Source: JANTGF01 sp963750735
GTDB taxonomy: Bacteria; Bacteroidota; Bacteroidia; Bacteroidales; VadinHA17
Assembly: GCA_963750735.1 (NCBI GenBank)
Contig: CAVVRY010000016.1
Coordinates: forward strand, 310,001 to 374,000
Direction of reading: 5' to 3'
DNA length: 64,000 bases
The position numbers and the translations under genes were made by a program. Shown here piece after piece: positions 56,839 through 64,000 of the stretch (position 1 is its first letter; the number at the start of each line of letters is the position of its first letter). The notes under the pieces were generated by a model, which saw only the letters and a program-made list of their open reading frames with translations, was not told where the DNA came from and searched no databases.

Positions 56839-57960
56839 ATGAAATACAAATCAATTACAATCTTAATTCTAATTATAAGTACAAACTTTTGTTTAGCTCA
56901 AAAAAGTACGACAAACGTTGATTTTTCATCTGAAAATTGGAAAACATTAGGTTCGGCAGAGGTAAAAGAGTTTGATTCGAAATTATCCACATGTATTTCC
57001 GATGGAACTGGAATAGCATATCTGGATGGAATAGATTTTCAAAATGGAATAATCGAATGCGATTTATTTTCACCTTCACATAAAGCATATTTAGGAATTG
57101 TATTTCGGATTGGTTCACTTGCCAATTTTGAGTACATATATTTTCAACCTCATACAAGCGGAAAATGGGATGCGGTACAATATGACCCAATTTTTAACAT
57201 GTCAGCCACATGGCAACTTTATAATGGAAAATCATATCAAGCGGCTGCAATTATTCCGACAAAAGAGTGGTTTCATGTAAAAATTGAAGTTGTGGACGAC
57301 TCTGCAAAAGTTTATCTCGATAATAATCCAAATCAAGTTCTATCTGTAAAATTAAAACATGATTATATTTCTGGTGGTGTTGGAGTCTGTAGCTATCATC
57401 CCGCGATTTTTGCAAACCTGAGAATAACAAAACTCGCTCCTATTAATATCCTAAAAAGACGAACTCTACCAAATATCGAAGAGGAAACATATATTTCAAA
57501 TTGGCTTATATCTGAACCATACGATAATTACGATTTTGCAATTGAAAAACCATTTTTAGATGAAGACCTAATAACTAAATGGCATAAGATAAATGTTGAA
57601 GCAAATTATTTAATAAACCTGAACAGGTATTTTACTAAATCTGAAACTAAAAATACTGTTCTTGCAAAAACATTTTTGAATTCAGAAAAGACGCAGAAGA
57701 AAAGTTTTCATATCGGATATAGCGACAAGATAAAGGTTTATCTAAATTCGATGGAATTGTTTACGGGAGATAATAGCTTCTACGAATCAGGGAGGTATGA
57801 TGATAGAGGTTATGTTTTAGATAAACATGAAACTATAGAATTACCTTTGGTTAAAGGAGAAAATGAGTTAATTATTGAAATATCCGAAGATAAATTCGGT
57901 TGGGGGTTTATTGCTCAGGTTGAGGATTTAGAAGGAATTGAAATTAAAAATGCAAAATAA
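56839..57960 (+). CDS. Secreted protein with concanavalin-like lectin domain
   Basis: 373 residues with signal peptide (ILILIISTNFCLAQ). Residues about 30-200 look like a LamG/DUF1080-type jelly-roll: GIIECDLFSPSHKAYLGIVF, EWFHVKIEVVDDSAKVYLD and SGGVGVCSYHPAIFANLRI. The C-terminal half is another beta-rich domain (KIKVYLNSMELFTGDNSFYE), like an accessory carbohydrate-binding module. It may bind glycans; no catalytic residues can be named. Confidence 0.65.
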   Translation: MKYKSITILILIISTNFCLAQKSTTNVDFSSENWKTLGSAEVKEFDSKLSTCISDGTGIAYLDGIDFQNGIIECDLFSPSHKAYLGIVFRIGSLANFEYIYFQPHTSGKWDAVQYDPIFNMSATWQLYNGKSYQAAAIIPTKEWFHVKIEVVDDSAKVYLDNNPNQVLSVKLKHDYISGGVGVCSYHPAIFANLRITKLAPINILKRRTLPNIEEETYISNWLISEPYDNYDFAIEKPFLDEDLITKWHKINVEANYLINLNRYFTKSETKNTVLAKTFLNSEKTQKKSFHIGYSDKIKVYLNSMELFTGDNSFYESGRYDDRGYVLDKHETIELPLVKGENELIIEISEDKFGWGFIAQVEDLEGIEIKNAK

Positions 57961-57967
57961 AAATATC

Positions 57968-58360
57968 ATGGAAGAAAATATTGCAAATCAAACTGATAGT
58001 TCAACTCAGATTGGTTTAGTTTCATACTGTGGATTCTATTGTGGTGCATGTCCAAAATATGTGAAAGGAGATTGTCAGGGATGCAAAGGAGAAAGTCCCA
58101 AATGTGCCGTAGGATTCAAAGCATGTAAAGTTAGACCTTGTTGCATTGAGAGTGGATATTATTCATGTGCGGACTGTGATAAATTTGACTCAGTTAAGGA
58201 TTGTAAATTATATAATCCTTTCATGATACGATTTGGGCAATTTATTACACGGACAAATCGGAGATTAGGGATTGAGATGATAAAGGAAAAAGGGGAAACC
58301 GAATTTGTAAAATATATGATTGACAAGAATTGGGTAACGATTAAAAATGGAAACCAATAA
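57968..58360 (+). CDS. DUF3795 cysteine-rich protein
   Basis: About 130 residues from ATG 57968; upstream in-frame starts overlap the previous gene. The pattern SYCGFYCGACPKYVKGDCQG, CKVRPCCIES and SCADCDKFDS has about a dozen Cys, typical of DUF3795, which probably binds zinc or iron. The start lies 8 bp after the previous stop, so both are likely co-transcribed. Function unknown. Confidence 0.82.
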   Translation: MEENIANQTDSSTQIGLVSYCGFYCGACPKYVKGDCQGCKGESPKCAVGFKACKVRPCCIESGYYSCADCDKFDSVKDCKLYNPFMIRFGQFITRTNRRLGIEMIKEKGETEFVKYMIDKNWVTIKNGNQ

Positions 58361-58366
58361 AGCGCA

Positions 58367-58558
58367 GCCCATAACAAAGTGTCATATGTAATGCGGGTTT
58401 CAGCGGTTTTTTGGGCTGCGGCTCGTTGTTGCAGCACCGCCAATTCGTCTTTGACGATTGACGGAAAATTTGAAATACTGAATAAACGAATTGGCTCCGT
58501 GCGAGCTTGAAAGTTTCGTACTTTTAATCCCGCACTACACAAACACAAAACCGTTAAC
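58367..58558 (+). repeat. attC-like site, long-loop form
   Basis: CATAAC arm, atgcgggttt (from 58391) paired with aatcccgca (58526-58534), and ccgttaac at 58551-58558. A second stem inside, gccaattcgt/acgaattggc (58439-58493). Same type as 28824-28985. Confidence 0.55.
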
Positions 58559-58609
58559 ATTTACACTAACAACCCACTCAACCATTGGCCAGTCTTGTTA
58601 TTAGAGTAA

Positions 58610-58670
58610 ATAGATACACTACAAACACTCTGAAAAGAATTTCTTTGCCTCCCCCTCCCATTATTTTGTA
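58610..58670 (+). repeat. Intergenic repeat family M2, copy 3 (partial)
   Basis: ctacaaacactctgaaaag and tttgcctccccctcccatta match the copies at 10571 and 29036. The second half has diverged. The remaining spacer to 58884 holds no gene I can see. Confidence 0.55.
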
Positions 58671-58884
58671 TTGGCTAATGAGTTCCACTTAACTCTTAAA
58701 TCAGCAACTTTAACCGTCTAGTTGTGCCTGCTTATTCGCTATTCAAATTTACAAAACCCCTAAAGTGTAATCACATTGCATCAAAGACATCGATTTCAGA
58801 AGAAATGTAAAATAAATTAATAGAATAGTCGGTAATTTTAGCTTATTTTATGCTATTACAACAATTTTTAAATAAATTCTAAGG

Positions 58885-59340
58885 ATGAAAAGTACAGCAA
58901 AGACAGCTGAAGGATATATTAACCAGCTTCCGGAGGATAGGAAGCAGTCAATCAGACAATTGAGAAATGTAATTCTTGAAAATCTTCCAGAAGGATTTTC
59001 CGAAACCATGACTTACGGAATGATTGGATATGTAGTTCCTCATTCTATTTACCCTGGTGGTTATCACGCCGACCCAAAGCAGCCATTGCCATTCATTAAC
59101 ATTGCTTCACAGAAAAATCATATTGCCTTATACCATATGGTACTTTATTCTGATAAAAAGCTGTTGGATTGGTTTACCGGGGAATATTTAAATTACAGTA
59201 AGGCCAGATTAGATATGGGCAAGAGCTGCATTCGCTTTAAAAAACCAGACCAAATTCCATATGAACTTATCGGTCGTTTGGCAGCAAAAATAAGTGTTAA
59301 AGAATGGGTAAATATATATGAACAAAATATAAAGAGATAA
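58885..59340 (+). CDS. DUF1801 family protein
   Basis: 151 residues, cytoplasmic. AEGYINQLPEDRKQSIRQLR, ETMTYGMIGYVVP and KARLDMGKSCIRFKKPD are the YdhG/DUF1801 blocks. The fold resembles iron-chaperone frataxin-like proteins, but the role is not established. It is the last gene before the housekeeping stretch and has no attC-like site after it. Confidence 0.85.
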   Translation: MKSTAKTAEGYINQLPEDRKQSIRQLRNVILENLPEGFSETMTYGMIGYVVPHSIYPGGYHADPKQPLPFINIASQKNHIALYHMVLYSDKKLLDWFTGEYLNYSKARLDMGKSCIRFKKPDQIPYELIGRLAAKISVKEWVNIYEQNIKR

Positions 59341-59429
59341 GCTTTCAAATGCTTATTATTGGTTTATCCAACTATTTGAACCGGCATTAAAATAGAAAGT
59401 AAAAACAATTTAAAAAAACATATATTACA

Positions 59430-61981
59430 GTGAATACCAATCCTTTAATAGAAAAAGAGTTTGAAAAACTGGTAAAGAATAAGTTTAACGTTTACAACAG
59501 CTTATTTTTAAATCTACCCTATCCAAATATCAGCAATATTGGAATGCTTATTCCTTTAATGCAAAATGTATGCAAAAACGGACTTGAATCAGGAAGAGAC
59601 CCAATTGAAATCCTGGATTCGTTTTTCAGCATTCACACCAACATAAAATCGGAAAAAGAGAAAATCGATTTCATGTTTCGGGTTATTCAATATGTTGAGC
59701 GCCAGGTGGTTCTTTATGACAGTGTGGAAGATGCAGCTTTTTCTCAACTACTGACGCTTGAGAATATTTTAACGCTAAAAGATTACATACATCTTCTGGA
59801 AAGTAAAAAAGATGATGTTAATGTATTAGAGAAACTGTCCTCTTTTACTGCACGTATCGTGTTTACAGCTCACCCAACGCAGTTCTATCCTCCCTCAGTA
59901 TTGGATATCATTGCCAAACTGAAATCGCTTATTACAAAAAATGATATAAATAAAATTGATCTCACCTTGCAGCAACTGGGCCTGACATCATTAATTAACT
60001 CCAAAAAACCGACCCCTTTTGATGAAGCAAAAAATATCATTTACTTCCTTCGCAATGTGTATTATGACGCCGTACCTGAGCTCTATTCCCAATTAAAAAA
60101 GAATATCCGGAACAGCAATTTCGATAATCACAATATCATTCAGTTTGGATTTTGGCCAGGTGGCGACCGCGATGGCAATCCTTTTGTTACTTCAGAAATA
60201 ACCAATGATGTAGCCGATGAACTTCGCATGAATTTGATGAAATGCTATTACAAGGATCTAAAAAGACTGGAGAAAAAACTAACCTTCAGGAAAATAGAAG
60301 GTACTGTTGAAAGTTTGAGAGCCAGGCTTTATGTGACCATGTTCGACCGTGACAAAAACAATAACATTTGAAGAGATTATTGATCCGCTTTATACTGTAA
60401 AAGATTCACTTATAAATAATTACAACAGCCTTTACATAGAAGAACTTGAAAACCTAATTGATAAAGTCAAAATATTCAAAACACATTTTGCGGCTCTTGA
60501 CATAAGGCAGAACCATAGCGTACACAAACAAACCATTGAAGAAATACTAAAAAAAGAAAATCTGATCAAAAACAGCCTGGATGAGCTGGAAAAAGATGAA
60601 TTAATTTCGATTCTTCTCCGCAAAGATATCCATGTTCAGGCTGATCAGTTTGAAGCCGAGCTTGTAAAAGATACAATACGTACAATTGCCCAGATAAAGC
60701 ACATTCAGCGCAAAAATGGCGAAGAGGGTTGCAACAGGTATATCATCAGTAATTCTGAAGATATTTACTCGGTCTTATTTGTTTTTAGCCTTTTACGGTG
60801 GTGCTGTTGGGAGAAAGGGGAAATTCCAGTTGATATCATTCCGCTGTTTGAGTCGATGGAAGCTATGACGAACTCCGAATCAATTATGAAAGAACTCTTT
60901 GAGATCCCGGAATACCGCAATCACATCAGTCAGCGCCGCGAGACTCAAACTGTAATGCTCGGTTTTTCAGACGGTACCAAAGACGGAGGCTATCTGCAGG
61001 CAAACTGGTCTATTTTCAAAACAAAAGAGAATTTATCAGCTGTATGTGATGAATACAATATCAAGGCCATATTTTTTGATGGCCGGGGCGGCCCCCCTGC
61101 CCGTGGTGGAGGTAAAACACATCGTTTTTATGCATCACAGAGTAAAAAAATTGCCAATCATGCCATACAATTAACCATTCAAGGTCAGACCATTACCAGT
61201 AAATATGGGACCAAAGAGCATTTTATCCACAATTGTGAGCAACTGCTTACAGCCGGCTTATCACAGAGTTTATCTGAAAAAGAAAACATACATTTCCGAT
61301 GAATCAAGGCAAATTATAGAGCAGTTGGCCCATTTAAGTTTTGAAAAATACAATGCGCTAAAAAACCACGAAATGTTTATCCCATACCTGGAGAACAAGA
61401 GCACATTAAAGTATTATAGTAAAGCCAATATAGGCAGCAGGCCTGCCAAAAGAGGAAATAAGGAAAAACTGGAATTAAAAGACCTGAGGGCCATTCCTTT
61501 TGTGGGTTCCTGGAGTCAGCTGAAGCAAAATGTTCCCGGTTATTTTGGTGTAGGAACTGCAATAAAATCATTGGTGGATGATGGTAAACTGGATGAATTG
61601 AAGAACTTATTTAAAGAAGTACCATTCTTTAAAGCATTAATTCTTAACAGCATGATGTCATTATCAAAAAGTTATTTTGAATTAACCGGCTATATTGCCA
61701 AAGATGAAGAATACAAAGAATTCTGGAACATATTGTATGAAGAGTACAAACTGTCAAAAGAAATGACGCTGCTCATTTCCCAGTATGGTATTTTAATGGA
61801 GGAAGAACCCATTTCAAGAAATTCAATTGAGATCAGGGAGCAAATCGTTTTGCCATTGCTTGTTATCCAGCAATATGCTTTGCAGGAAATTGAACAAAAT
61901 TCCAGTAACAAAAGTAACTACGAAAAAATAGTTGAACGATCATTATACGGAAATATAAATGCAAGCAGAAACTCTGCTTAA
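59430..61981 (+). pseudogene. ppc: Phosphoenolpyruvate carboxylase, two frameshifts
   Basis: GTG start at 59430. Three consecutive frames together make a PEPC of about 850 residues: FTAHPTQFYPP (catalytic His), FWPGGDRDGNPFVTSEIT; then in the +1 frame MLGFSDGTKDGGYLQANW and FDGRGGPPARGGGKTH; then in the next frame GSRPAKRG and LRAIPFVGSWSQ. The shifts lie near 60350 (gacaaaaacaataac) and 61280 (ctgaaaaagaaaac), each like one extra base in an A-run. All catalytic motifs are intact, so sequencing error is a serious possibility. It makes oxaloacetate from PEP and bicarbonate. Confidence 0.9.
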
Positions 61982-62028
61982 ATAATGATTGGGTTTATAT
62001 TTGGTAAATTAAGTCCTGTTTTTTAGAA

Positions 62029-63333
62029 TCATTCAGCCACTTTGATACACTTTAACACGCCCTGATCGCGGATAAGGAGTTTGCCATTGGCAAGCGCAAT
62101 GGGTGCCCAGTTTTGTGAAGAAGACTTTGAACCCGAAGCATCATCAAATAAATCTGCTGTTGCAAGTGGCTTAAATTCATTTGGGTCGGGCTCTATGAGA
62201 TACAAGGATTTGGCACCATCGGTAGCCAAAATCAGTCCGTCAGCCAGTATCATACTTCCCTTGTCAAATTTAGGTGCACGTTTTGTTTTCCACATTATCT
62301 TGCCATCCATGCTCATACAAACCAGGCCATCACGCCGCTCATTGGTTGAGTACTGGGCATAAAAATAACCATCGAAATACAATGGTGGCTTCGTATGTGC
62401 ACCAAAATCGATATTTTTAAAAAGCTCAGAAACGTTGTAGTTGCCATCTGACTTCTTTTCAAGCTTTATCATAGCCGAACCGGCCTCATATCCGCCCAGA
62501 ATAAGCACTTTGCCCTCACCGGCATCAAAAGCACTAGGGGCTGGAATTCTACATTGCCAGCCCGTATATTCCCACAGGATTTTCCCTGAAAGCGGCTCAA
62601 TTCCAACTACTTTTCCGCCAGTGACGGGTTCTCCTCTTCCACCAGAGGCACCAGTTATCATAACAATATGGTTTTCATTGCCTACTTTTATGATAGATGG
62701 ACTAACATATCCAACCTGACCAAGGGATGGTGTTTTCCATTTTACATTGCCGGTTAGCTTATCATAAGCTACCACCCCTGCCTTTGGGGCTTGCGAAGCC
62801 ACAATAAGTAAATCGCCATAAACCAATGGGCACTGGGCAATTGCCCACCGTGGAATTTGATCACCACCGAAATCTGTCCAGAGGTTCTTGTTCCATACCG
62901 GCTTTTGTGTGTTGATGTCAACGCAGTACAGGTCGCCGTACGGACCGCATGTATAAACAAAATTGCCATCTATAGCCGGGACACTTCTTGAGCCAGGAAA
63001 CGAAATAGATCCGGGCGCTTCATACTCAAATTTCCAGAGTTCTTTTCCGCTGTTCAGGTCAAAGCACCTCAGTTTATCGCCATACTCATCATCCCTGTCA
63101 AGCATATAAACTTTGCCGTCTTTTACTATCGGCCCACCAAACCCAATACCAACATCAACAGCCCATAGAACTTCCGGACCTTCCTCCGGCCAGGAGCGTA
63201 AAATACCTTGCTGGCTTGAGGTACTATTTCTAAATTCTCCAAGATACTGCGGCCAATCCTGGGCGTCAATATTAGCAGCGCATGCCAATAAGGCAAACAT
63301 TGGGATATATAAAATACTTTTATTCAACTTCAT
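62029..63333 (-). CDS. PQQ-like beta-propeller protein, exported
   Basis: 434 residues with signal peptide or lipobox-like start (MFALLACAANIDAQ). Mature start WPQYLGEFRNSTSSQQGILR is followed by repeated propeller blades with the W-x(10-15)-G-x-V/I-Y pattern (SGKELWKFEY, TGNVKWKTP, SGKILWEYTG, DGKIMWKTK). These proteins occur in the periplasm near polysaccharide or alcohol metabolism, or as scaffolds; without Cys-Cys or cofactor ligands, a dehydrogenase role is doubtful. It converges on ppc. Confidence 0.85.
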   Translation of the reverse strand: MKLNKSILYIPMFALLACAANIDAQDWPQYLGEFRNSTSSQQGILRSWPEEGPEVLWAVDVGIGFGGPIVKDGKVYMLDRDDEYGDKLRCFDLNSGKELWKFEYEAPGSISFPGSRSVPAIDGNFVYTCGPYGDLYCVDINTQKPVWNKNLWTDFGGDQIPRWAIAQCPLVYGDLLIVASQAPKAGVVAYDKLTGNVKWKTPSLGQVGYVSPSIIKVGNENHIVMITGASGGRGEPVTGGKVVGIEPLSGKILWEYTGWQCRIPAPSAFDAGEGKVLILGGYEAGSAMIKLEKKSDGNYNVSELFKNIDFGAHTKPPLYFDGYFYAQYSTNERRDGLVCMSMDGKIMWKTKRAPKFDKGSMILADGLILATDGAKSLYLIEPDPNEFKPLATADLFDDASGSKSSSQNWAPIALANGKLLIRDQGVLKCIKVAE

Positions 63334-63653
63334 AACTTCTATATTTTAAATCAATTCTTTAATAACATACTTACTTCGGTAATAAAAACTATCTATTTAA
63401 TTTTCTAAATATATAGAAAAGATAATAAACTGCAATTATCGGATCAAATATAGCCGGAATAAACAGAACTGGAATAAATACCATTAATGAGAAATGATTG
63501 AAAAGTTATTTGTTTTAGCCAAAGATAATTTACTGGAAATCAAGTAATATTTCTAATGTTTTTATAGATTTACAGGAAATAGATTTTATATAGATCGAAT
63601 AACATCGATACCATCAAGGCAAAAAAACCAAATATAAGATTGAAAAATAAGTC
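63334..63653. other. Intergenic region between divergent genes
   Basis: 320 bp, strongly AT-rich, between the minus-strand propeller gene and the next plus-strand gene. Only a small palindrome, ttttctaaatatatagaaaa (63401-63420), stands out. Promoters for both genes are expected here, but none is clear enough to mark. Confidence 0.4.
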
Positions 63654-64000
63654 ATGACTGGTTTTGAAGAGAAATTTAAACCTGCAGTTCCTAAAAAAGT
63701 TTTACTGGTTATTATCGGTTCAATGTGGTTTTGTGTGGGAATCATGCTGGTCATAATGGCCATTCAATGGTTGTATATTTATGATGGAAACCCCTGGTTA
63801 TTTGCTGTTCCCGGGTTAATCGCCGGATTAATCATTCATTATTATGGATTCCTTAAAATTGTAGATAAAAATTTGGGACGTATTTCACGATTACCTGGCA
63901 AACCATGTATTTTCTCATTTGTTTCATGGAAAAGCTATATCATAATCATCCTAATGGTTAGCATGGGTATAATTCTACGTCACTCTCCCATTCAAAAACA
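63654..64000 (+). CDS. Membrane protein, N-terminal part (runs off the window)
   Basis: Open from ATG 63654 to the window end, 115 codons. MTGFEEKFKPAVPKKVLLV is followed by helices near residues 15-40 (GSMWFCVGIMLVIMAI), 50-70 and 95-110. No family recognised. It is divergent from the PQQ-propeller gene. Confidence 0.6.
   Translation, partial: MTGFEEKFKPAVPKKVLLVIIGSMWFCVGIMLVIMAIQWLYIYDGNPWLFAVPGLIAGLIIHYYGFLKIVDKNLGRISRLPGKPCIFSFVSWKSYIIIILMVSMGIILRHSPIQK

Noticed and set aside
57938..57967. Upstream start for the DUF3795 gene
   Set aside because: It overlaps the previous gene and uses a non-ATG codon; ATG 57968 fits the family start.
1..64000. Integron integrase, tRNA genes, phage or conjugation genes
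   Set aside because: No product with the tyrosine-recombinase R-H-R-Y pattern, and no phage or transfer protein; nothing with a convincing tRNA cloverleaf was noticed by eye.

Overview
The window is AT-rich Bacteroidota chromosome, probably from a marine or sediment lineage near Marinilabiliales or Cytophagales (the order is a guess). The signs are: many lipoproteins with a lipobox; families common in this phylum (DUF6090, DUF4386, DUF2807 head-GIN, DcaP porin, AraC regulators with a membrane N-terminus); TAnnTTTG-type promoter elements; and no Shine-Dalgarno-rich starts. I see no rRNA, tRNA, CRISPR array or phage gene.

Layout. 1-5646: end of a DUF6090 protein, a double retropepsin-like lipoprotein, a membrane AraC regulator, a head-GIN lipoprotein and an ABC permease/ATPase pair. 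5647-7531: a long intergenic stretch, a small membrane protein and a beta-carbonic anhydrase. About 7.6-59 kb: a mosaic of mostly one- or two-gene units, nearly all on the + strand. They are separated by imperfect inverted repeats that run AAC...hairpin...GTT after each gene, as integron attC sites do, but no integrase gene is present. The units carry methyltransferases, a thioredoxin-like lipoprotein, an oxidoreductase, DUF4386 and DUF6090 proteins, an M1 peptidase, an ABC exporter, nitrilase and isochorismatase-type hydrolases, a MutS-like ATPase, SGNH/SASA esterases, beta-lactamase-fold serine hydrolases, choloylglycine-hydrolase-like proteins, isoprenylcysteine-methyltransferase-like proteins and a 5'-nucleotidase. 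Inside the mosaic lie a minus-strand MarR operon (23.3-27.0 kb; pirin, DUF5996, CDGSH, YceI, 4Fe-4S protein) and an 11-kb catabolic island (39.5-50.9 kb; three amidohydrolases, two serine hydrolases, a membrane dipeptidase, a ThrE-type exporter and a DcaP porin), which looks built for peptides or N-acyl amino acids with D-residues. 59.4-64 kb is ordinary chromosome: phosphoenolpyruvate carboxylase, a PQQ-propeller protein and a partial membrane protein.

The most unusual feature is a family of nine related non-coding elements (10.7, 27.1, 29.1, 31.2, 32.9, 35.3, 39.0, 53.1 and 56.5 kb), all in the same orientation and all just upstream of a gene. Four of them still carry, on the minus strand, the last 60 or so codons of an IS110-type transposase. 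They lie between the AAC arm and the GTT arm of attC-like sites. I read them as internally deleted IS110 derivatives that keep the transposase-proximal non-coding end, the place where IS110-group elements encode their bridge RNA.

Many genes are broken: ten interrupted by frameshift or stop codon, plus a truncated IS1182 transposase. Even the housekeeping gene ppc has two frameshifts. Some of these lie in A-runs and may be sequencing errors; others (a stop codon exactly at a catalytic serine, an apparent 4-bp duplication, a heavily degraded DUF6090 gene) look like real decay.
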